64,000 nt of DNA from Prionace glauca. Lineage: Eukaryota; Chordata; Chondrichthyes; Carcharhiniformes; Carcharhinidae. Position numbers and translations under genes: made by a program. Of this stretch, positions 36,890 through 46,075 are shown in pieces (within the stretch, counting starts at the first letter, position 1; each line of letters opens with the position of its first letter). A model generated the notes under the pieces. That model was not told the origin of the DNA, did no database searches, and saw only the letters and a program-made list of their open reading frames with translations. The stretch covers positions 40,371,421 through 40,435,420 of the forward strand of contig CM075759.1 of the NCBI GenBank assembly GCA_037974335.1. The letters are read 5' to 3'.

Positions 36890-37455
36890 CAATAAAATAG
36901 ACTAGTTCCGAGGGCCTGACGGGATACCCCACAAAATACTGAGAAAGGCAAAGGAGGAAAATGCTGGGGCCTTGAGATAAATCTTTGTATTCTCAGTTGT
37001 TCCAGATGATTGGAGAATAGAGAAAGTTATTCCTTTGTTTAAGACAGTATCAAAAATAATCCAGGTAATTACAGGCCGGTGATCCTTACATCAGTGGTAG
37101 GGAAATTATTGGTGAGTATCCTTGTGACAGGATTACGTCCACTTGGAAATAAATGGACTTATTAACGAGAGACAACATGGATTTGTGAAAGGGAGGTCAT
37201 ATCTGACTAACTTGATCGAGTTTATCGAGGAAGTGATGAAGGTGATTGATGAGGGTAGGGCAGTGGATGTTGCCTTAATTAACTTCAGTAATGCCTTTGA
37301 CAAGGTCACTCATGGCAGGATGGTGCAGAAGGTGAATTCACATGGGATCAGAGATGAGCTTGCAAGGTGTATACTGAACTGGTTCAATCCTAGAACACAT
37401 AGGACAGCAGTGGAATAGTGAACCTCTAAAAGCTGTGACAAGTAGCTATCCTCAG
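36890..37455 (+). repeat. CR1-type LINE RT fragment
   Basis: The plus strand encodes RT pieces: a 'NYRPVILTSV'-like block near 37060, then 'INERQHGFVKGRSYLTNLIEF', 'VDVALINFSNAFDKVTHGRM' and 'RDELARCILNWF' (37143-37418). The first catalytic Asp of the usual MDFSKAFD block is replaced by Asn. Both ends are truncated. A separate minus-strand tail scrap lies at 37481-37640. Confidence 0.82.
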
Positions 37456-37809
37456 GGATCAGTGTTTTTCATAATATATGAGTCCCGGTAGCATTCTAGT
37501 AAATCTTTTCTGCACTATTTCGAGTTTAATAATATCATTTTTATAATATGGTGGCCAGAACTGTACATGGTATTCCACGTATGGCCTTACTAATATGTTG
37601 TAAAACTTCAGCAAGACATCCCAAATCTATACATGGAATAGATACATACCGGGATGCTGAATCACCGTGTCTATCCAGTTTTGGCAATGAGCCGGTGGGA
37701 ATGTTCATTTTGACCTCTGGATGAGGGTCCTCAGTTAGATACCAACGGAGAAGTGAGTTCAGCCAAGATGGGAGTCAGCCTCAGAATTAAATGGACGAAT
37801 GAGACATTA

Positions 37810-39512
37810 TTATATCGGATAGCAAAATGTAACTGACTGAGCAACTTGACAGAAATTATTTTTGATGTAAGTCTACTGAATGGAATTGGTTTTAAACAAA
37901 TATGACGCGTGAATGATCAGTAAGAAAATCGATAATTGATCTGATATTGATTGTACACATTAGATTAATCAGAAAGGTTCTGTTGCTCTATTTCAGAGCT
38001 ACTTAACACCTTTGGACATCTCCAAGCAGCTGTTTGTTGTGGTTTTGTTTTACGTGAATGTTATACTGGGATATCTGCCTCGTGAGTTTGTTACTGTCTG
38101 CAGTAAACGACAGTATTGGTCACTTTAAATTATTCCACAATACTACTCATAATTGGGAAATTTGTAATCAATGTCGTGCTTATGTGAAAATAAAAAAACT
38201 CCTCAGTCTCTTCGTTTCACCTCATGGTTTGCACCTCTGTTCTGTATGCGTTTGTTTTTTCTCTCCCTTGTTGTTTGACTGTTTGGATGTATCTCATCGG
38301 AGGATATATAGAGAGAGATTCACTCTTTTAACCGATGCAACAGCAACCTTGATAGTGTTCTTTAATGGTCAGTGCAAAGGAAACGGTTTTGTCCTGCTTC
38401 GGTCTCAGAGCCTTTGCTGTTTCGAATTAACTAAAACTCGGTCAGTGACACACCAGTTTACGAATGAAATCACCGAAGTTCTCCTCATTCTTGAATCATT
38501 CTGTCTCTGGATATTATCAGACGAAGGCAAAGATGAAGGTGTCTTTACACGGAAGGGTCACTAGGTGGCGCAGTGCCTCTTTCGCGAACGGCTTCCAGTT
38601 CAACCACATCCCACACATGGCTGGGGGAACATGCCTATCTGGGAAAGGGTGGGGGGTGAGGGGCAGTATTTTAGGGAAAATGGAGCAGAGTTGATGAGTT
38701 TGGAAAACTGAATTAAGCCTATCCAGAGACGGTTAAATTTTTATTCGATATTTATTTCAAAAAGCTCAGAGAATATTTTACATCGAATTTTTCTTAACTT
38801 AGAAAAGTGACTGAGAACAGCACAGGGAATCCGTCAATATTTGTACGTCTGTTACATACACCAGAAAGAGAAAACAAGACTTCAATTCAAATGTGAATTA
38901 GCAACTGTGAATACAGAATGATTGTTTTCTTATTTATACATGACATTTAAACTATAGGGAAATTATTAGGCACAATTACCTTTTAACAAAAATGCCTTGT
39001 ACCTTTGACATTAAAAACTGAAATAACGTCTATGATTACCTCAGTTAGAGATTCAGAATGATGCACTGAGAGAATTTTACTGACAGAGTTAGAAAGAACA
39101 GATATTATATTTGAGCCATACAGAGATTTTGATAAACAGCTGAGGGAAGTCTGCAGCGTTCAACATTCAATCTGTCATTTGATCTGGAAAATAAAAGATA
39201 GAATAATGAAGCAGATGTTTATGATGCGGGACATTAACGTTAGATTTTTTAATCAGTGAAACATTGAGAGATTTTTCAAATCCATTCTGCCAGTGTGAAA
39301 TGTGAGTGAATTGAATCATCTCACCTTCACCAGAGTGACGGCAGTGCTGTAGAAAATGATCAGGAAGAACAGGAGGATAAACGTGGAAGCGGTTGTCCAG
39401 ATGTGCCTGTTATCATCCTCATTGTAGTCAATCCAGACGTGGTCGGTGGGGTCTGGGGGCGGAGACCAGGAAATGAAATTAGATTACTTTGTTTATCCAG
39501 GGAATCTTATTG
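37810..39512 (-). other. Ig membrane-exon segment, copy 1 (segmental duplication arm)
   Basis: Homologous, inverted, to 40570-42060 and homologous in the same orientation to 57240-58745. Shared landmarks include the intron start near 'gtttatccagggaatctta', both membrane exons, the 3' UTR with poly-A signals, and a downstream stretch with 'tggcgcagtgcctctttcgc' and 'catcccacacatggctgggg'. Confidence 0.85.
38740..39452 (-). CDS. Immunoglobulin heavy-chain membrane exons, copy 1
   Basis: The first membrane exon (39452-39325, 128 nt) follows 'cgcccccag' and ends before GTGAGA. It enters in phase 1, as Ig heavy-chain exons do, and encodes an acidic linker ('WIDYNEDDN'), then 'IWTTASTFILLFF' and 'FYSTAVTLVK'. 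This closely follows the transmembrane segment of vertebrate IgM, whose polar face pairs with the B-cell-receptor signalling chains. The second membrane exon (39183 downward) encodes only 'IK' and the stop. Poly-A signals (AATAAA) lie at 38756-38751 and 38745-38740. No constant-domain exon lies upstream before the mirror copy at 40.57 kb, so this is an orphan membrane tail unless it splices over a longer distance. The isotype (IgM or IgW) cannot be fixed. Confidence 0.82.
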
Positions 39513-39514
39513 GT

Positions 39515-40210
39515 ATTTTTCTTTCCCCCGTTCTTCTTCATAAACTCTTAATTTATTCTCCATAATTTCCAATGTATATCCACTGCTAAATTCAGGACAC
39601 TCAGTAACCGACTTCCGTGACTATTTTCACACCTGATCTTTATTGATATTCCCGAGACAATCCATGTCACAAAGCGCTGAAGATGTTTTCTTGAGTTCAG
39701 CGCATTTTTTAACAGTTTGGCAAATGCAAAACCTTAACTACAAATGGTAGGTAAATGATGAAAGTAAAATTTAAACATGAAATTTAATGGGCGTATCTAC
39801 CGACAACTAGCCCAATGTTCATTGCATCAAAAAGAGGTTGAGAAACTGAATTAAGCTGGTGATCTACTAATCACTACCACCACAAATAAGAAAAGATCAC
39901 AAATTGCATCCCAGTTCTTAAACAGCAGCATTCACAGGATACAGATGAGTCACCATCTGTGGAAACAATCATTGATCAGTGAACGTCCCTCGATATCAGA
40001 CATAATAATCTTGAATGAGGGATCATGCCAAATTGAGCAAAAATGAACTGATACTCAAGAAAATAGTTTCAGTGCCTTCTGGCATGGACTGTCCAAGGAA
40101 TGTGCATAAATATCAAGTGTGAACATCGTTACGGAGATTGGTTACTAAGTGTCATGAGCTTAACAGTAGATACATATTGAATATTAGACGACGAGAATAC
40201 ATTAACAACT
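39515..40210. other. Spacer between the two Ig membrane copies, nothing coding
   Basis: AT-rich, with no Ig constant domain, J segment or recombination signal that I can recognise. Confidence 0.5.
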
Positions 40211-40214
40211 TATG

Positions 40215-40568
40215 AAGGAGAACATAGAACATAGAACCCTACAGTGCAGAAACAGGCCCTTCGGCCCATCGAGTCTGCACCGAACACAATCCCACCCAGA
40301 CCCTATCCCCATATCCCTACACATTTACCTACTAATCCCTCTAACCTACACATCCCAGGGCACTAAGGGGCAATTTTTAGCATAGCCAATGAACCTAACC
40401 CGCACATCTTTGGACTGTGGGAGGAAACCGGAGCACCCGGAGAAAACCCACGCAGACACGAGGAGAATGTGCAAACTCCACACAGACAGTGACCCGAGCC
40501 AGGAATCGAACTCAGGACCCTGGAGTTGTGAAGCAGCAGTGCTAACCACTGTGCTACCGTGCCGCCCC
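40215..40568 (-). repeat. V-SINE (HE1-like) with LINE-type tail
   Basis: The minus strand starts at the right end with 'ggcggcacggtagcacagtg', then 'gtcctgagttcgattcctgg', 'gtctgcgtgggttttctccg' and 'gtgctccggtttcctcccac'. It ends with 'gggccgaagggcctgtttct' and 'ctatgttctatg'. It is well preserved and sits exactly between the head-to-head Ig segments. Confidence 0.92.
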
Positions 40569-40569
40569 T

Positions 40570-42060
40570 ACAATAAGATTCCCTGGATAAACAAAGTAAT
40601 CTAATTTTATTTTCTGGTCTCCGCCCCCAGACCCCACCGATCGCATCAGGATTGACTACAATGAGGATGATAACAGGAACATCTGGACAACCGCTTCCAC
40701 GTTCATCCTCCTGTTCTTCCTGATCATTTTCTACAGTACTGCAGTCACTCTGGTGAAGGTGAGATGATTCAATTCGCTCACATTTCAAACTGGCAGAATG
40801 GATTTGAAAAATCTCTCAATGTTTCACTGATTAAAAACATTAATGTCCCGCATCAGAAGCATCTGCTTCAATATTTTCTCTTTCTCTTACAGATCAGATG
40901 ACGGGTTGAACTTTGGACGCTGCAGATTTCCCTCAGCTGATTATCAAGATCTGTGCATGGTTCATTAACAATATCATCTCTCGGTGACTGTATCAGTAAA
41001 ATTCTCTCAGTGCATCATTCTGAATCTGTAACTGAGGCTACCTTTGATTTTATTTCGGTTTTCAGTGTAAAATGTATGAGGCATTTTTGTTGTAATGCAC
41101 TTATGGTTAATAGTTTTCCCGTAGTTCAAATGTCATGTTTAAGTAAGAAACTTGTTTTATTTCATATTCACATTTGTTAATTCCTCTTCCGATTCATGTC
41201 CTGTTTTCTATTTCTGGTGTATGTAACAGATGTCCAAATATTGACGGATTGCCTGTGCGTGTGTTCAATTTTCAATGTAAAGTTCGATCGTTATATTCAC
41301 TTTTCTAACTCTTTTGAAAAAAAAGTAATTTTGTTGCAAAATATTCTCTGAACTTCTAAAATAAACATTGAATAAAAATTGAACCATCTCTGGCTTGGCT
41401 TAATTCCGTTCTCTGAAACCTATCAACTCCACTCCATTTCCCTCTTACAGAGTCCCCCCCCCCCCCCCCCCCCCCCCACCCCGCCCCGACTCCCCCGCCA
41501 CCTTTCCCAGACAGGCATGTCCCCCCCATGTGTGGGATGTGGTTGAACTCAAGGCCCTTCCGTGAAAGAGTCACTGCGCCACCCAGTGATCCCCCCGTGT
41601 AAAGACACCTTCATCTCTGCCTTTTGATGATAAAATCCAGAGGCAGAATGAGTGAACAATGAGGAGACATCGGTGATTTCATTCATAAACTGGTCTGTCA
41701 CTGATGAGTTTCAGATAATTCTGAACAGCAAAGGCTCTGCTTCATGCTTCTGCTTCAGGTCGATTCAGGACAGAGCTAGGCAGGAAATAATTTCCTTTAC
41801 ACTGCCCCTTAAATGCACTGTCAGAGTCGCTACAGCATGGATTGAGAGAACGAATGTCTGTACATTTTCAGATGAAACAATTTCAAGGCAGGCATTTCAC
41901 AAGCTAGATAGAGAACACATACAGAGCAGTGGTGCAAACCATGAGGTGAAACAAACAGACTGAGGTGTATTTCACATAAGCACATTATCGATTACACATT
42001 TCCAAATTGTGACTGGTGTTATGGGATAATTTGAAGAGTCCAATACTGTCTTTAACGATA
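40570..42060 (+). other. Ig membrane-exon segment, copy 2 (inverted arm)
   Basis: Inverted counterpart of copy 1. Homology starts at the intronic 'ttccctggataaacaaagta' and continues past the 3' UTR into 'catgtgtgggatgtggttga'. A run of about 24 C (41454-41477) is unique to this copy. Confidence 0.85.
40631..41376 (+). CDS. Immunoglobulin heavy-chain membrane exons, copy 2
   Basis: The first membrane exon (40631-40758, 128 nt, phase 1 in, phase 0 out) encodes 'IDYNEDDNRNIWTTASTF', then 'FYSTAVTLVK', and is followed by GTGAGA. The second exon (from 40893, after 'cttacag') encodes 'IR' and TGA. Poly-A signals lie at 41360-41365 and 41371-41376. Against copy 1 the first exon differs by a few codons near its 5' end and at one linker position (Asn for His), while the membrane span is identical. 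That pattern fits recent duplication or constraint. No constant-domain exon is present between the copies. It may be an orphan duplicate or the tail of a rearranged heavy-chain cluster. Confidence 0.82.
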
Positions 42061-42169
42061 GATAATGTCAAACTCACGAGGCAGATAAACCTCCACAACT
42101 CTCCGTGCAGGACCAAGGCGCGGAATACAGTTGTCAATACGAGTGGACAGTGTCATGGACACTGCCAAG

Positions 42170-42535
42170 GCTCAGGCCTGAAGGGGGGCTGAGGAACGAG
42201 GGGTTGGTAGGGCGAGGGGGCTGACAGGAGTGTCTGAGGTGGGAGTGGAACTGAGTGGGCTGTCTAAATGGTGAGGGGTTTGAGTGGGGTTCTGAGAGTG
42301 TGGGTGGCTGTGTGAGGAGCCTGAGGAGGAGGTGGCTGAGTGGGGATCTGAGGGGGCAGGGGCAGGGCAGGGCTGAGTGGGGATCTGAGGGGGCAGGGGG
42401 TTTGGAGAATGGGGCAGGTCAGTGTGGAGTCTAGCGGGTGGAGGGGGGGATGGGTGTAGGTGGGGTGCTGAGGGTGGGTAGGGCTGATTGAGGTGTCTGA
42501 GAATTAAAGAGGCTGAGTGGGTGTCTGAGACGCTG
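42170..42535. repeat. G-rich degenerate repeat 3' of Ig copy 2
   Basis: The plus strand is strongly G-rich, built from variants of 'ggctgagtggggatctgagg' with spacing of about 25-50 bp. There are no long open frames. It has G-cluster features similar to those of switch or R-loop-forming DNA but no AGCT motifs that I can see. Confidence 0.7.
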
Positions 42536-43350
42536 ACTGAGGGCGGATCTAATAGAGGTATATATGATTATGAAGGGTATAGATAGAGTAAACAGAGGTA
42601 AGCTATTTCCTATGATGGAGACACGTAGGACAAGGGGCCATGGACTTAAGGTGAGGGGGGAGAGGTACAACACAGATATTAGAGGGAGGTTTTCACACAG
42701 AGGGTAGTGGTGGAGGCAAACACGCTGCAGTCCTTTAAGAGTAACTTAGACAGGCACATGAGTGGGTTGGAGATGGATGGATATAGGAGATTGCTTAAAT
42801 AAGGTTCATTAGCATTGGGGCGTCCCTGGTAAGGTAAGTGGATCTGGTACAATAATAATGTTTTTTTTTTCCTTTTCATTCACAGGTTTTAAGTCGGTCC
42901 GCCTTGTGTCCAACGAGGGGCATACACACGATGGGTCGTACTGGGGCTACTCTTGGTTGTTTGAGATTGACCTAGTGCTTCATGTCGTTAGTGTGTGCTT
43001 AAACTGGACCAGATACTGGGCAAGACGACAGCTCAGTGACTATCGCTGATTGCTGTGCAGACACATGGATTTGGGCCGGTGTCTGTGGGAGTTTGCACAT
43101 TCTCCCCGTGCTTGCGTGGGTTTTCTCCGGGTGCTCCGGTTTCCTCCCACACCCCAAAGATGTGCTGTTAGGCTGATTGGCAGGAATAAATTGTCCCTAA
43201 ATCAGTTTCCCTCAATCTGGATGGCTATAAAACATTAGACAGGGGTCGTGGGTGGAGAGGGGGGAACTGGTGGTGTTGAGATGGCGGCGCGGGCACGTTG
43301 GGCCGAAGGGCCAGTTTCCCGGGCTGATTTTATCCTTTGTTCTTTGAGAA
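42535..43350 (+). mobile_element. Composite LINE 3' end with V-SINE-type core, copy 3
   Basis: Starts in the ORF2 C-terminal region ('tgagggcggatctaatagag'), followed by a poly-T/pyrimidine tract and 'cattcacag' (42876-42886). A module then encodes 'FKSVRLVSNEGHTHDGSYWG', open to the stop at 43047-43049. Next come the V-SINE core 'gggtgctccggtttcctccc' and the tail 'gttgggccgaagggccagtt'. It is the same order as at 26.5-27.28 kb, with high similarity. Confidence 0.85.
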
Positions 43351-43482
43351 GGAAGGAAACTTCCAGAGGGTTATGGGATAGGATCTGGCTGGGACTGTTG
43401 TGGCCCATTTGGACTGGTGCAGGCCCGATGGGCCAAATAACTTCCTCCTGCACGGTTGGAATTCTATGATTCTATGATATAA
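43350..43482 (+). repeat. CR1 3' terminal piece with (ATTCTATG)2
   Basis: Ends 'gaattctatgattctatgat', the short tandem 3' end that defines CR1-type LINEs. Confidence 0.8.
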
Positions 43483-43623
43483 ACACGGATTGCTCCTGAT
43501 TAACACGGGATGGAATTGTCCTATCCCGCCCATTATGATTCCCATGGCAGGCGAGACACAGATCATATAAAAGTCCCGTGACCTCAGGCGGGATTTTCTG
43601 GCATTGGAAGAAACACGGCCGTA

Positions 43624-45440
43624 AAATCATAGAGTCATTGAGGTTTACAGCATGGAAACAGGCCCTTCGGCCCAGCTTGCCCATGCTGCATTTTTTATCC
43701 ACCGCTAAGCTAGTCCCAATTGCCAGCATTTGGCCCATTTTCATCTATCTTATCCATCTAACTGTCTTAATGGTTTTTTCACAGTCAAAACTAAAGAAAA
43801 AAAAAGAACAAAGAACAAAGAACAACCCAGCACGGGAAACAGGCCCTTCGGCCCAACGAGCCCGCGCCGCCACACCACCCTACACCTATTCTACCCTGCA
43901 TATCTACGAATGGAACCCTACTCAGTCAGATTCAGGGAAGAAATAGTGTCAATTTGGTAAAAACCGATTAGCCTGAGAGCACATCTTTGGGGTGTGGGAG
44001 GAAACCGGAGCGCCCGGAGGAAACCCACGCAACCACAGGGAGAATGCGCAAACTCCCACAGACACAGGCCCAAATCCATGTGCCTGCACAGCCAGCAGTG
44101 CTAGTCACTGAGCTGTTGCGGCGCCCATCTACCGGTCCAGGATCAAGCACACACACCGACATGAAGTCCTAGGCCACTCCTGGAACTTCCAAGAGCAGCC
44201 CAGGCACGACCCGCCGTGTGAATGCCCCTCGTTTGACACGAAGTGGACCTCCACCTGTGGAATAAAGTCAAAAATATTAATCTTACAGCCTGCCTTTCCG
44301 GTGTCTCCCGAGGTTTAACCCTATTTAATATCCCCTACCATATCCCTCCATTCTCGTTTCACTCATGTACCTATCTAACTGCATCTTAAACGAGTCCAAC
44401 GTTCCTGCCTCCACTACCCTACTCGGTAGCGCGTTCCAGACCCCCACAACTCTCTGCGTAAAGAACCTTCTTCTCACCTCCAAATTATACCTCTCCCCCC
44501 TCACCCTTAAATGATGACCTCTCGTGTTCGTATCCAGTCTAGGGAGCAGTCTCTCACTATTAACTCTATCCATTCCCTTCATTATCTTATATACTTCTAT
44601 CATGTCCCCTCTCAATCTCCGCCTTTCCAAGGAGAATAGTCCCACTTCTACTCCCTCTGGCAGCTTGTTCCAGACACTCACTAACCTCTGTGTGAAACAA
44701 TTGTCCACCCAAACCCTTTTGCATCTTCTCCTCTCGCCTTCGACCGACTCCCTCTAGTTTTAGACTACCCTGCCTTTGGGAAAAGATATTGACTATCTCA
44801 TTATTTTGTAGACCTCTAAAATATCATCCCTAGGCTTTCTACACGGGCGGGAGCAAGTTCCAGTCTATCACGTTTCTCCTTAAAACACAAACAATGAGTT
44901 CCCTATACCCTCCTAGTAAATCTTTTCTGAACTCTTTGTAGTTTAATAGTATCTTTCCTATAATAGGGTGACCAGAACTCTACACAGTGTTCCAAGTTTG
45001 GCCTTACCAATCTCTTGTACATCTTCAACAAGATGTTCCAACTCATTTATTCGCTGTATTGACCAATGAAACCAAGCACACCAAATGCCTTCTTCACAAC
45101 TCTGTCCAACTGTGTCTCCACTTCCAAGGAGATATGAACCAGTACCCTCCCAGATTTCTTTGTTCTCTAACTGTCCCAAATACCTTAGCATTAACTACGT
45201 GCTGCCCTGGTTCGATCTATCAAATGCATCACCTCGCACTTATCTAAATTAAACTCCATGTGCCATTCATCAACCTACTGGTCCAATTCATCACGATCCC
45301 GTTACAATTCGAGATAACTGTTTTCGCTGTTCACTATGCCACCAATCTTGGTGTCATCTACAAACTGACTAAGCGTGCCTCCCAAATTCTCATCCAAATC
45401 ATTAATATAAACCACAAATTACAATGGACACACCCATGGT
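43624..45440 (-). repeat. Old CR1-type LINE, interrupted by a younger LINE
   Basis: Minus-strand 3' end at 43624-43790 (tail 'ccatgctgtaaacctcaatg'). It resumes at about 44650-45440 with the C-terminal and RT-downstream region. Comparison with the uninterrupted copy at 4.38-4.88 kb shows that the two parts join next to 'tctggcagcttgttccagac'. The 43795-44650 insert therefore lies inside it. Confidence 0.78.
43795..44650 (-). mobile_element. Composite LINE with V-SINE core, copy 4, nested
   Basis: Minus-strand order: the ORF2 C-terminus ('VGLFSLERRRLRGDMIEVYK', 'RRRFFTQRVVGVWNALPS', stop at 44325), a spacer, then 'attccacag' followed by 'gtggaggtccacttcgtgtc' ('VEVHFVSNEGHSHGGSC'). After that come the V-SINE core ('gcgtgggtttcctccgggcg') and the tail 'gggccgaagggcctgtttcc' with (TTTGTTC)n. 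The ORF end is open and better preserved than in the other composite copies, so this is probably the youngest of them. Confidence 0.85.
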
Positions 45441-45489
45441 GTTAGTATTTCCCAATGGGGGTACCATAAGCATAGACACGGGTCAAGGG

Positions 45490-45590
45490 TGGAGAAGGAA
45501 GAACACAATGTTAAAATGGTGGCACGGGTTCGTTGGGCCGAAGGGCCTGTTTCCCGTGCTGTGTTGTTCTTTGTTCTTTGTAGTCACAAG
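45490..45590 (+). repeat. Tail of a composite LINE/V-SINE element
   Basis: The plus strand reads 'cgttgggccgaagggcctgt' and '(ttctttg)n'. It is only the last 100 bp or so of the family. Confidence 0.7.
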
Positions 45591-45599
45591 TTATTTTCT

Positions 45600-46070
45600 C
45601 CAAGATTTTGGGTTCAGACTTTCCGCATTTTTTTCCCTGATGTGATGCTGATAACTTTGCATTTCCAAGTTTAAAATGTTCTGCCTTTACGGTCATTTGG
45701 GGGGACTTTTGCACAATCTATTTTTTTTTGTCACAATTCCATCTCCCAGCAGGATTGAAAGATGCTGGTCAGCCCTTCCGATATTGCCAACATTCCTTCC
45801 ATCAGGAACGCTCACACAGACCTTTTTTTGTGAGACATTTACAGGAATGATTTTGGATGGAAAATATTAACCTGTTTGTTCAGTGACTGTAATTAATGTC
45901 AGAATTAATTCAACCGGTACTAATCGTGTCTCTGGAACATTCCCATCCATGCTTCATAAAGGGGTCCTCCCAGTGTTATGCACAGTATCAGTGGGAGCGT
46001 CACGGTGATAAGCGGCTCCAGAAAGAGGGAGTCGAGGGATCAACATTGGGAGAAAGAAATTGCAAGCTTT
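45600..46070. other. Region 5' of GPCR gene 2, no clear promoter
   Basis: AT-rich with a poly-T stretch. The frame of exon 1 is open upstream to about 45896. I see no TATA box or CpG island. Confidence 0.4.
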
Positions 46071-46075
46071 CGACA

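Noticed and set aside
36164-36892. A 242-codon minus-strand frame rich in Ser, Pro and Leu
   Set aside because: Lies on a GA-rich block; no recognisable domain and composition explains it.
39515-40570. Possible Ig constant domain between the two membrane-exon copies
   Set aside because: No Ig-fold frame with the expected Cys-Trp-Cys spacing; the space is AT-rich DNA and a V-SINE.
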